This document shows, piece by piece, positions 14,820-20,639 of a stretch of 20,639 nt of DNA. The position numbers were made by a program, and so were the translations under genes. The first letter of the stretch is position 1. Each line of letters opens with the position of its first letter. Below the pieces are notes generated by a model. It had not been told where the DNA came from and did no database searches. It saw nothing but the letters and a program-made list of their open reading frames with translations. Source of the DNA: an uncultured Bacilli bacterium. GTDB lineage: Bacteria > Bacillota_I > Bacilli_A > RF39 > UBA660. The stretch spans positions 1 through 20,639 of the forward strand of contig CAJUKM010000011.1 of assembly GCA_910587535.1 (NCBI GenBank), read 5' to 3'.

Positions 14820-15347
14820 TTATTTCTTTGGTGCAAGTATTATAGACATGTTTCGACCTTCTAGTACCGGTTTTTGTTCAATGTCGGCAATTTCACTAAG
14901 GCTCTCAGCAAATTTTTTCAATACCTCTGCACCTAGTTCAGTGTGAGCCATCTCTCTTCCCTTGAACCTGATCGATCCTTTTACCTTATGACCTTTTACT
15001 AAATAATCGTATGCGTTTTTTTTGCGAGTTTCGAAATCTCCTATATCGATTTTAACCGTAAGTCGAAATTCTTTTAACTCTTTCGTATTCTCTCTTTGCT
15101 TTTTTTGTTGTTCTTTGATCTTTTTCTTTTTTTCGTAACGGAATTTATTATAATCCATTATTTTTCCAACTGCTGGAGTAGAGTTTCCACTCATTAAAAC
15201 CAAATCGAGACCGGCGTAATTCGCCAATGTAAGTGCATCTTCGATCTTTTTTACTCCCATCTGTTCGCCATTTGGGCCGATAACCATAAGTTCGCTAACC
15301 TTAATGTTTTCATTAATAGGTTGCTCATCTTTTCTCAACTGTGCTAT
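14820..15347 (-). CDS. infC: Translation initiation factor IF-3 (AUA start)
   Basis: IF-3 keeps the 30S subunit free and proofreads start codons. The protein shows the N-domain 'QPINENIKVSELMVIGPNGEQMG', the 'YNKFRYEKKKKIKEQQKKQ' linker and the C-domain 'KEFRLTVKIDIGDFETRKKNA' to 'NMSIILAPKK'. The best start is ATA at 15347: GGAGG stands 9 bases ahead and the resulting length (175 residues) is normal, whereas an ATG at 15389 would add residues encoded by the leader and the ribosome binding site itself. Rare starts (AUU, AUC, AUA) in infC are known to allow IF-3 to repress its own translation. The gene heads infC-rpmI-rplT. Confidence 0.94.
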   Translation of the reverse strand: MAQLRKDEQPINENIKVSELMVIGPNGEQMGVKKIEDALTLANYAGLDLVLMSGNSTPAVGKIMDYNKFRYEKKKKIKEQQKKQRENTKELKEFRLTVKIDIGDFETRKKNAYDYLVKGHKVKGSIRFKGREMAHTELGAEVLKKFAESLSEIADIEQKPVLEGRNMSIILAPKK

Positions 15348-15506
15348 AAATACACACCTCCATATTTCATATAAAAAGTGAATACACATGTATCCACTTA
15401 AAAGCTTTAAAAGTCCTCTTCGACTTAATAATGGCTCTATACCTATCGCTTATAACTTCAAAGTAGCGATCAGGTGGATGTGGATACATCTCTTTCCTCT
15501 TTAATA
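15348..15506 (-). promoter_or_regulatory. Structured infC leader (L20-leader type)
   Basis: The 5' UTR of about 159 nt folds into a closed element. ATGTATCCAC (15480-15489) pairs perfectly with GTGGATACAT (15388-15397) as the base stem. Inside are ATCGCT/AGCGAT with an inner ACTT/AAGT (15444-15469) and AAGTC/GACTT near 15410-15425. Position and layout fit the L20 leader by which L20 represses infC-rpmI-rplT in Firmicutes. No strong U-run follows the hairpins, so control at translation or an untypical attenuator is possible. Confidence 0.55.
15367..15489 (-). CDS. Possible 40-codon upstream frame inside the infC leader
   Basis: An ATG at 15489 follows GAGG with 6 bases spacing and opens a 40-codon frame, beginning MYPHPPDRYF and ending SLFI before TGA (15367-15369). 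It stops about 19 bases ahead of the infC start, close to the infC ribosome binding site. Its start codon lies in the base stem of the leader. The frame may be chance; the good ribosome binding site and the stop position are what make it worth listing. Confidence 0.3.
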   Translation of the reverse strand: MYPHPPDRYFEVISDRYRAIIKSKRTFKAFKWIHVYSLFI

Positions 15507-15512
15507 ATATAT

Positions 15513-15540
15513 ATTATACTTTTATTTTTTTAGTTGTCAA
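15513..15540 (-). promoter_or_regulatory. Promoter of infC-rpmI-rplT
   Basis: On the minus strand a perfect TTGACA (15535-15540) and a perfect TATAAT (15513-15518) are 16 bases apart. The -35 begins 2 bases after the rpmA stop codon, and no terminator separates the two operons. Confidence 0.85.
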
Positions 15541-15542
15541 GT

Positions 15543-15821
15543 CTAGTTATTTTCGTAAACACTGACTTTTTTCTTGTCTCTTCCAAGACGTTCGTATTTG
15601 ACTACGCCTGTAACTTTAGCGAATAGTGTATGATCTTTTCCTATTCCAACATTCGTACCTGGATGTATCTTAGTTCCTCTTTGTCGATAAAGAATACTTC
15701 CTGCAGTGACAGTTTGTCCATCAGCAGCCTTAGCACCTAATCTACGACCTGCAGAATCTCTGCCGTTTTGAGTAGAACCTTGTGCTTTGACGTGAGCGAA
15801 TAATTGGATATTAAGCTTCAT
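15543..15821 (-). CDS. rpmA: Ribosomal protein L27 with cleavable N-terminal tail
   Basis: L27 reaches towards the peptidyl-transferase centre. The body is canonical ('GSTQNGRDSAGRRLGAKAADG', 'GSILYRQRGTKIHPG', 'DHTLFAKVTGVVKYE'). The start carries the Firmicutes pro-sequence 'MKLNIQLFA', which Prp removes before the next residue so that the mature tail begins HVKAQGST. ATG at 15821 gives this tail directly; a GTG four codons upstream (15833) is the alternative. The gene follows prp by 18 bases. Confidence 0.96.
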   Translation of the reverse strand: MKLNIQLFAHVKAQGSTQNGRDSAGRRLGAKAADGQTVTAGSILYRQRGTKIHPGTNVGIGKDHTLFAKVTGVVKYERLGRDKKKVSVYENN

Positions 15822-15839
15822 GAATTCTTTCACTTTATC

Positions 15840-16133
15840 TCACTCTCTTTCCACTTTAATATTTTTAGGATAATCTTTTGATAATTCTTCTAAAAGATTT
15901 ATAAGATTATCTATCAATTTTCTTGTAGTATCGTCATCTTTTATAATGTCGATTTTTACTAAACCTTCTTTAACTTCATAATCGATCGTCTTTTGATCGA
16001 AGATTAAAATTGCATTGACTGTAGTTGTGACCATAGTACTTACACTAGAGCAGACGATGTCCCGTCCTTCGACATCATAATCTGCATGTCCTTTAATAGT
16101 AATGCTTTTAGGTTTAATTTTAACTTTTATCAT
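15840..16133 (-). CDS. prp: Ribosomal-processing cysteine protease Prp
   Basis: This 97-residue protein has the Prp fold with the catalytic pair visible: His in 'KGHADYDVEGRDIVCSS' (about residue 16) and Cys in the same block (about residue 28). Prp cuts the N-terminal tail from L27, and the L27 gene next to it still has the matching site. It lies between rplU and rpmA, the standard Firmicutes order. Its ribosome binding site TAGGA overlaps the rplU stop codon. Confidence 0.95.
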   Translation of the reverse strand: MIKVKIKPKSITIKGHADYDVEGRDIVCSSVSTMVTTTVNAILIFDQKTIDYEVKEGLVKIDIIKDDDTTRKLIDNLINLLEELSKDYPKNIKVERE

Positions 16134-16140
16134 AAAATTC

Positions 16141-16440
16141 CTACTTTACTATTTTAGTAACTACTAGTTTAGTATAAGGTTGTCTATGACCTTGTGTTTT
16201 ACGATATTTCTTTTTAGGATTATATTTGAAAACAACAATCTTTTTCTGTTTTCCATGTTTTTCGACATTACAAACTACTTTAGCACCTTTAACATATGGA
16301 GATCCAGCTTTACCGTCTACCATAAGTACGTTAGAGAATTCTAATTCTTTTCCTGCTTCAGCATCAAGTTTTTCGACGTATAATACGTCGCCTTCAGAAA
16401 CATAGTATTGTTTTCCGCCTGTTTCGAATATAGCTTTCAT
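16141..16440 (-). CDS. rplU: Ribosomal protein L21
   Basis: The 99-residue protein is a normal L21 ('MKAIFETGGKQYYVSEGDVL' to 'KYRKTQGHRQPYTKLVV'), which binds 23S rRNA in the 50S subunit. ATG at 16440 is used because GGGAGGG lies 7 bases ahead; a longer frame from 16458 would include that ribosome binding site. It is the first gene of rplU-prp-rpmA. Confidence 0.96.
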   Translation of the reverse strand: MKAIFETGGKQYYVSEGDVLYVEKLDAEAGKELEFSNVLMVDGKAGSPYVKGAKVVCNVEKHGKQKKIVVFKYNPKKKYRKTQGHRQPYTKLVVTKIVK

Positions 16441-16541
16441 TATTTTCCCTCCCATCAATTTTTTAGGACTCGCCTTTAAAAAGGTTACACTAAATGTGTA
16501 TTAATAACCTTTAAAGTGCGGTTTATAAATAATTACAAACA
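16441..16541 (-). promoter_or_regulatory. Structured rplU leader (L21-leader type)
   Basis: AAAGGTTA (16480-16487) and TAACCTTT (16505-16512) form a stem with an inner ACAC/GTGT hairpin. Flanking GCACTTTAAAGG and CCTTTTTAAAGGCG further extend it. The position before rplU fits the known L21 leader class; the effector is not shown. Confidence 0.5.
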
Positions 16542-16546
16542 AGAGT

Positions 16547-16575
16547 ATTTTAGCAAATAAAGTGATCTATGTCAA
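16547..16575 (-). promoter_or_regulatory. Promoter of rplU-prp-rpmA
   Basis: On the minus strand TTGACA (16570-16575) and an extended -10, TGCTAAAAT (hexamer 16547-16552), are 17 bases apart. Transcription should start near 16541. Confidence 0.8.
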
Positions 16576-16794
16576 TTTTATTTATATATGTTTTATGGTA
16601 TTTCGTTACGTTCTAGATATGGATATGATATAGTTTCATTTTCTATAAGATTTTGTCATACGTTACTTTTAGATTTGTATCTAGAGCAATGCTTCCTAAA
16701 TCATTTTTCGATTGAGTCGTTAATGCCTATCTCAAAAGAATCTCTATAGTTAGGAGCTAAATAGATTATTACTTTTGAGCCATTAAATTAGAGT
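16576..16794. other. Intergenic stretch without a gene; one imperfect hairpin
   Basis: No convincing reading frame is seen. CTCAAAAG (16731-16738) and CTTTTGAG (16772-16779) enclose AATCT/AGATT and TTAG/CTAA pairs around the loop GAG, giving an imperfect hairpin of about 49 bases. The CTCAA arm could alternatively pair with TTGAG at 16712-16716. No promoter that would transcribe it was found. Confidence 0.4.
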
Positions 16795-16832
16795 AAAAAA
16801 AATAGAAGAGTGAAATCTCCTCTTCTATTTTT
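16795..16832. terminator. Terminator behind rluD and the small RNA candidate
   Basis: A 13-bp perfect stem pairs 16798-16810 with 16820-16832 around a 9-base loop. T-runs exist on both strands, so it can work in either direction; the minus-strand run is eight T. Confidence 0.85.
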
Positions 16833-16889
16833 TAGGGGGTGGAATCAATATATTTTTATGAGCTAATCGTCATTAAAACTATCAACTCC
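16795..16889 (-). ncRNA. Candidate small RNA with a CCCCCU motif
   Basis: A promoter (16896-16924) directly behind rluD and a strong terminator bracket about 95 bases with no credible coding frame (the best is 12 codons with no ribosome binding site). The unpaired middle of the RNA holds CCACCCCCUA just before the terminator stem, similar to the C-rich seeds with which Gram-positive small RNAs cover ribosome binding sites. It could instead be only the tail of the rluD message. Confidence 0.45.
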
Positions 16890-16895
16890 ATAAAC

Positions 16896-16924
16896 ATTAT
16901 ACAAAACTGTTTTATGAATTTCAA
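16896..16924 (-). promoter_or_regulatory. Promoter of the small RNA candidate
   Basis: On the minus strand TTGAAA (16919-16924) and a perfect TATAAT (16896-16901) are exactly 17 bases apart, and lie 24 bases beyond the rluD stop codon. Confidence 0.6.
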
Positions 16925-16947
16925 TGCAACAGTATTTCAAAACTTTG

Positions 16948-17841
16948 TTATTTTTCTTCTAATTTTGAAATGAAGTCTTCAAACTCGCTCGGCAATGAGC
17001 TCTCAAAATACATCATCTCTTTACTTATAGGATGTTCAAACTGAAGACTCTTAGCATGTAGAAATTGTCCAAATTCAGATGTTTTATCTGCTGTATAAAC
17101 GGGATCGTTATAGACAGGGTATCCAATATATTTCATGTGCACTCTTATTTGGTGCGTTCTTCCAGTTTCTAATTTCAATTCCGCTAGAGTGTAACCTCTA
17201 TAGCGCTTTAAAACCCTTAAGTGTGTAATTGCCTCTTTTGAGTTTTCTTTAGTGACAGTATTTTTAAGTCTGTTATTTTTATCACGTCCTATTGGAGCAT
17301 CTATTGTAGCACTTTCATTTGGAAATTCTCCTTTTAATAGAGCAATGTAAGTTCTCTTTATCGTCTTATTTTTAAAACCCTCAGCTAGGATATTATGTAC
17401 TAAATCATTTTTGGCGATCAATAACACTCCGCTCGTATCCTTATCTATTCTGTGAACTATTCCAGGTCTTTCATTGCCGTTTTCTTTAGAAAGAGCATTG
17501 GTATGATAAACTAAAGCGTTTACTAGGGTGTGTTTATCGTTTCCGTTACCAGGATGTACTACCATTCCGCTAGGTTTATTGACGACGAGTAGATAATCGT
17601 CCTCATATAATATATCTAATGGGATGTCTTCTCCAATAATGTCAGTTTTTTCTTCGAATACTTCTGGCAACAAGATCAATTCATTTCCCTTTAATTTATA
17701 ACTAGCTTTTTCTTTCTTTCCATCTACTTCGACAAGCCCTTCTTCAATCATGCTTGCTATTTTGCTTCTAGAATAGTCTGTATTTTCGCTTAGAAATTTA
17801 TCTAATCGTATAGGTTCTTCTATCTCTACTGTTATTTTCAC
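16948..17841 (-). CDS. rluD: Pseudouridine synthase, RluD/YlyB family
   Basis: The 297-residue protein has an N-terminal S4 RNA-binding domain ('IRLDKFLSENTDYSRSKIASMI') and a RluA-type catalytic domain with 'NKPSGMVVHPG', the catalytic aspartate in 'GIVHRIDKDTSGVLLIAK' (about residue 138) and 'LETGRTHQIRVHMKYIGYP'. It isomerises uridines, probably in 23S rRNA. The start is GTG at 17841 with AAGGAG 9 bases ahead; it lies inside lspA, so the genes overlap by 44 bases. The lspA-rluD pair is common in Firmicutes. The motif has RID where RLD is usual, a conservative change. Confidence 0.94.
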   Translation of the reverse strand: MKITVEIEEPIRLDKFLSENTDYSRSKIASMIEEGLVEVDGKKEKASYKLKGNELILLPEVFEEKTDIIGEDIPLDILYEDDYLLVVNKPSGMVVHPGNGNDKHTLVNALVYHTNALSKENGNERPGIVHRIDKDTSGVLLIAKNDLVHNILAEGFKNKTIKRTYIALLKGEFPNESATIDAPIGRDKNNRLKNTVTKENSKEAITHLRVLKRYRGYTLAELKLETGRTHQIRVHMKYIGYPVYNDPVYTADKTSEFGQFLHAKSLQFEHPISKEMMYFESSLPSEFEDFISKLEEK

Positions 17842-18292
17842 TGCAATCTTCTCCTTTAAAAATACTTATTATCAATAGTCCAACCCCTATTACTATACAG
17901 ATGTCAGCGACATTAAAGACGGGGAAGTTATAACCGAATATTTTAAACTTTAAAAAGTCTCTTACCATCCCTAAGAACAGTCTATCGCTCAGATTTCCAA
18001 AAATTCCACCGATTAAAAGTCCAAATGCTATTGCATTTCTGTTATTTTTTTTGAATTCTTTTCCTATTGTCCCTAAGATAAACAAGATGATAAACGACAA
18101 AACTATAAGAAGCCAAGTATTCCCTTCGAGAATACTAAAAGCAGCTCCAGTATTATATATGTTAGTAATAGAAAAAAAACCTTCGATTATCGCTATAGTG
18201 CTATTATGTGTAATGAAGGTGTCGATTAACACTTTAGAAATTTGGTCTATAAAAAGAAATATTGTTCCAATAATTAAAGATTTTTTATTCAT
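17798..18292 (-). CDS. lspA: Lipoprotein signal peptidase (signal peptidase II)
   Basis: This 164-residue membrane protein with four spans cuts the signal peptides of lipoproteins after diacylglyceryl transfer. The catalytic aspartates are in 'GNLSDRLFLGMVRDFL' (about residue 102) and 'PVFNVADICIVIG' (about 129), and 'NTGAAFSIL' is the conserved loop. The C-terminal tail, which overlaps the rluD start, is hydrophilic. The SanA/YdcF-like protein in this window carries a possible lipobox and could be a substrate. GGTGAAA is the weak ribosome binding site ahead of the ATG. Confidence 0.96.
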   Translation of the reverse strand: MNKKSLIIGTIFLFIDQISKVLIDTFITHNSTIAIIEGFFSITNIYNTGAAFSILEGNTWLLIVLSFIILFILGTIGKEFKKNNRNAIAFGLLIGGIFGNLSDRLFLGMVRDFLKFKIFGYNFPVFNVADICIVIGVGLLIISIFKGEDCSENNSRDRRTYTIR

Positions 18293-18330
18293 GATAAGAA
18301 TTTCACCACATGAAAATTATACTATGAAAC

Positions 18331-18555
18331 CTATAAATCCACAAGTATGACATCGCTTCCAAATTTTACGATTTGATCGAATTTTATATTGGTCTCCGCT
18401 CCAAAGGCAACGTATCTTTTTAAAAGTTTTGTCGGTTCTACAACGAGATATAGAATTTCGCCAGCTTCATCTACTACTAAGTCAACTATTTTACCTACTT
18501 TTTTCCCATCTTTAGTGTTCACAATATCTTTCATCTGTAAATCACTCATACGCAT
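18331..18555 (-). CDS. ylmC: PRC-barrel sporulation protein, YlmC/YmxH family
   Basis: The 74-residue protein is one PRC-barrel domain: 'MSDLQMKDIVNTKDGKKVGKIVDLVVDEAG' and 'LLKRYVAFGAETNIKFDQIVKFGSDVILVDL'. Family members occur in spore formers, often after sigG as here; their task is unknown. AGGTGG lies 4 bases before ATG 18555; an inner ATG (18549) is also possible. A TATAAT box at 18577-18582 may give it its own transcript. Confidence 0.85.
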   Translation of the reverse strand: MRMSDLQMKDIVNTKDGKKVGKIVDLVVDEAGEILYLVVEPTKLLKRYVAFGAETNIKFDQIVKFGSDVILVDL

Positions 18556-18610
18556 AAAACCACCTATAAAATATATATTATAAACATTTTTAAAAAGAAC
18601 TCTTCTTAAG

Positions 18611-19387
18611 CTATTCCATCAGTTTGTGTACACTTTTTATTGCGTTCGACTCTATTCTCGAAACTTGTGCTTGACTGACTCCTAGTTCATCGGCGATTTC
18701 GCTTTGGGTTTTTCCGATGATATATCTCGATACTAGAATGTCTCTCTCTCTTTTTTTAATTTTGGTGAGTGCTTCATTCATCGCGAGTATTAAATCTTTG
18801 TCAGTGTTATTTTTCTTTGTATCAGCTATTTGGTCTAACAAATAGATCGTGTCTCCCCCATCATTATATATGGGATCGAATATACTCATGGGATCTTGAA
18901 GGGATTCTAGGGCATCTCTTATTTCATATTCTTCGATTCCTAATTCTTTCGATATGATCGCATTAGTCGGCTCAAATCCATTAATATTTGAGTATTCTTC
19001 TTTAAATTTTAAAATTCGATATGCTGTATCTCTGATGCTTCTGGCAATTCTCACGCTCGAGTTTGTCCTTATGAGTCTTTTTACTTCACCCAAAATTAGA
19101 GGAACTGCATAGGTTGAGAACATGACTCCATATTCGGGATCGAAATTGTCTACGGCTTTGATTAGACCTACACAACCGACTTGAAAGAGATCGTTCATAT
19201 CGAGGTTTTTATTTCTAAATTTAGATATTATACTCAATACCAGTTTTAAATTGCCATTTATTATATCTTCTTTGGCCATCTTGTCTCCATCTTTAAATTT
19301 TTTAAACAACGTAGCCATTTCGTCATTCTTTAAGACTTTAAGTTTATTTGTATCTATTCCTACTATATCTACTTTAAATTTGCTCAT
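18611..19387 (-). CDS. sigG: RNA polymerase sigma factor SigG (forespore)
   Basis: The 258-residue protein matches SigG, which runs late gene expression in the engulfed forespore. It begins 'MSKFKVDIVGIDTNKLKVLK' (Bacillus: MSRNKVEICGVDTSKLPVLK), has region 2 'DLFQVGCVGLIKAVDNFDPEYG' and 'FSTYAVPLILGEVKRLIR', the SigF/SigG marker 'IFDPIYNDGGDTIYLLDQI', and region 4 'GKTQSEIADELGVSQAQVSRIE'. The start at 19387 is fixed by homology and by GAGGGGG 8 bases ahead; the longer frame from 19441 would run through the hairpin. It follows sigE by 59 bases. A TGCATA at about 19436-19441 resembles a SigF/SigG -35, but no good -10 follows. Confidence 0.97.
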   Translation of the reverse strand: MSKFKVDIVGIDTNKLKVLKNDEMATLFKKFKDGDKMAKEDIINGNLKLVLSIISKFRNKNLDMNDLFQVGCVGLIKAVDNFDPEYGVMFSTYAVPLILGEVKRLIRTNSSVRIARSIRDTAYRILKFKEEYSNINGFEPTNAIISKELGIEEYEIRDALESLQDPMSIFDPIYNDGGDTIYLLDQIADTKKNNTDKDLILAMNEALTKIKKRERDILVSRYIIGKTQSEIADELGVSQAQVSRIESNAIKSVHKLME

Positions 19388-19392
19388 TTTAA

Positions 19393-19423
19393 AAGCCCCC
19401 TCTAATACCGATAGTGGGAGCTT
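19393..19423 (-). promoter_or_regulatory. Hairpin that hides the sigG ribosome binding site
   Basis: On the minus strand AAGCTCCC (19416-19423) pairs with GGGGGCTT (19393-19400) over 8 positions including one G-U, and after one mismatch CTA pairs with TAG. The right arm contains the sigG ribosome binding site GAGGGGG. Messages read through from sigE would carry it; a similar arrangement restrains sigG in Bacillus. Confidence 0.6.
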
Positions 19424-19446
19424 AATTAAAATGTTATGCAAATAAT

Positions 19447-20133
19447 TTAGGTTTTCATTATACTTTGAAGTTTTTTTATAACTTTTTTTTCTATTCGAGA
19501 AATGTAGGATTGGCTGATTCCTAACATGTCTGCGACTTCTTTTTGAGTGAATTCTTCTGTATTGTTGAGCCCATATCGAAGGGTCATTATCTCTCTATCA
19601 CGGCTAGGAAGTTCTTCTAAACATTCCTGGAGTTTTATTTTAGATAGCTTGTTTTCTATTTCTTCGTGGACGACATCGTTCTCTGTGCCCATGATATCTT
19701 CTAAGTGAAGTTCGTTTCCTTCGTTATCGTAATTTAGTGCATCTTCAAACGATACTTCACCCTTTCTATTTTTATTTTTTCTTATGTACATCAGTATTTC
19801 ATTAGTTATACATCTAGATGCATAAGTGGCAAGTTTTATGTTTTTATCTACCTTATAAGTCATTATGCCCTTTATCAAACCCAGAGATCCAATAGAAACT
19901 AGATCTTCTAAGTCGTAACCAGTACTGTCAAATTTCTTAGCTAAAAATACGACTAATCGCAAATTGTGTTCTATCAGTATATTTCTGGCTTCCATGTCAC
20001 CGTTTTGACACTTTATTAAATAAGCAAGCTCAGATTCTTTATCTAGAGGCGGTGGAAGTGCATCGGTACTACCGACAAAAAAACAGTCATTATATTTTTT
20101 CTTTAAAAATTCAATAATTTTTTTAAATATCAT
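19447..20133 (-). CDS. sigE: RNA polymerase sigma factor SigE (mother cell), with pro-sequence
   Basis: The 228-residue protein is pro-SigE. After an amphipathic, Lys-rich start comes the SigE marker 'VGSTDALPPPL', region 2 ('NLRLVVFLAKKFDSTGYDLEDLVSIGSLGLIKG', 'LATYASRCITNEILMYIRKN') and region 4 ('RDREIMTLRYGL', 'TQKEVADMLGISQSYISRIEKK'). Cleavage by SpoIIGA near Phe18-Phe19 would release active SigE; the pro-sequence is about 9 residues shorter than in Bacillus. The start overlaps the spoIIGA stop (ATGA) with GGAG 5 bases ahead. Confidence 0.97.
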   Translation of the reverse strand: MIFKKIIEFLKKKYNDCFFVGSTDALPPPLDKESELAYLIKCQNGDMEARNILIEHNLRLVVFLAKKFDSTGYDLEDLVSIGSLGLIKGIMTYKVDKNIKLATYASRCITNEILMYIRKNKNRKGEVSFEDALNYDNEGNELHLEDIMGTENDVVHEEIENKLSKIKLQECLEELPSRDREIMTLRYGLNNTEEFTQKEVADMLGISQSYISRIEKKVIKKLQSIMKT

Positions 20134-20639
20134 AAGTTCTCCATTCTAGCATTTAAAAGTGTGTTACATCCGTCTATATTAAACTTAACTTCTGATAAAC
20201 CTATCAAAAGATCTCCGTATTCTTTTTCATTTATAAAAACTTTTTGTGGTTTAAAACAGTATAGGAGACCATGATGATTTAAAGCATTGTACGGAATTGG
20301 TGTAAGTTTCAGTTTGTGATAAACTATGTATTCTTTTTCTACTAAAATAATCGTTTTTCCACTTATCGGACTTATAAGTTTGTTACCACTATCTAAGAAT
20401 CCAGTTCCTTCAAAAACGTATTCGTCATAAAGGATCTTTACGGAATGTCGATTATTATAATTGGTTTTAAACTTTTTAATAAGCTTATAATAGACTACCA
20501 ATACGACTGGACTAAGAAGCAGTATAAATAAATACTTTAAACTATATGTACTATTCATTTTAAATTCGTTAAAGAGATAGTATTCGAATCCTCCTAAAAT
20601 TATCCCTGATAAGTATAGATATACTCCATTATAGAAAGT
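20130..20639 (-). CDS. spoIIGA: Pro-SigE-processing protease SpoIIGA (3' part, cut by window edge)
   Basis: The frame stays open to the edge of the window (27 further codons before the internal ATG at 20558), so this is the last 169 residues of a longer gene. The visible part begins with hydrophobic spans of the membrane domain, then the aspartic-protease domain with its catalytic motif 'GTGFLDSGNKLISP' and 'IPYNALNHHGLLYCF'. SpoIIGA cuts the pro-sequence of SigE at the sporulation septum, and sigE follows it directly. The N-terminal membrane part lies outside the window. Confidence 0.93.
   Translation of the reverse strand, partial: TFYNGVYLYLSGIILGGFEYYLFNEFKMNSTYSLKYLFILLLSPVVLVVYYKLIKKFKTNYNNRHSVKILYDEYVFEGTGFLDSGNKLISPISGKTIILVEKEYIVYHKLKLTPIPYNALNHHGLLYCFKPQKVFINEKEYGDLLIGLSEVKFNIDGCNTLLNARMENL

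Noticed and set aside
18594..18607. Hairpin after sigG (AAGAA/TTCTT)
   Set aside because: Five AT-rich pairs with a 3-base loop; probably too unstable to end transcription.
1..20639. CRISPR array, insertion sequence, prophage or attachment site
   Set aside because: No spaced direct repeats, no transposase or integrase, and the single tRNA has no repeated 3' end nearby.

Overview
The window looks like a chromosomal segment of an AT-rich, spore-forming Gram-positive anaerobe (Clostridia/Tissierellia-like). The evidence is the set of sporulation genes (spoIIGA-sigE-sigG-ylmC, spoIVA, a spoVB-type flippase), the Firmicutes-specific L27 pro-sequence next to its protease gene prp, the comN-rel-dtd arrangement, strong GGAGG-type ribosome binding sites and TTGACA/TATAAT promoters. 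The exact genus cannot be fixed from sequence reading alone.

Layout, left to right. 1-1090: a small tandem HMA-like protein (minus strand), then a compact type I toxin-antitoxin-like locus (plus-strand membrane peptide, minus-strand antisense RNA), then tRNA-Leu(CAA). 1082-3275: a minus-strand operon of an uncharacterised membrane-anchored protein, scpA and scpB. 3359-6275: hup (HU), spoIVA and a SanA/YdcF-like lipoprotein, each with its own terminator or promoter. 6336-9207: minus-strand comN-rel-dtd. 9308-12653: the only plus-strand gene block, with a SpoVB-type flippase, a stand-alone left-handed beta-helix acyltransferase-like protein and glmM. 12794-13963: an orphan gene with its own strong promoter. 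14039-16575: minus-strand translation genes rplU-prp-rpmA and infC-rpmI-rplT, each transcript with a structured leader. 16576-16947: intergenic, with a probable small RNA. 16948-20639: rluD, lspA, ylmC, sigG, sigE and the 3' part of spoIIGA.

How the genes work together. SpoIIGA activates pro-SigE in the mother cell; SigE then drives coat (spoIVA) and cortex/envelope genes (spoVB type), while SigG runs the forespore. GlmM and its neighbour act in amino-sugar precursor supply. Rel and Dtd belong to stringent response and translation quality control. Prp removes the N-terminal tail of L27.

Main points of interest: the type I toxin-antitoxin-like locus whose toxin frame appears to start at AUA; infC also starting at AUA; a short upstream frame inside the infC leader; a Rel protein whose hydrolase motif is lost while the synthetase is intact; ribosomal protein L20 fused to a SAP/Rho-N-like domain; a candidate small RNA of about 95 nt with a CCCCCU motif behind rluD; and a hairpin that hides the sigG ribosome binding site.
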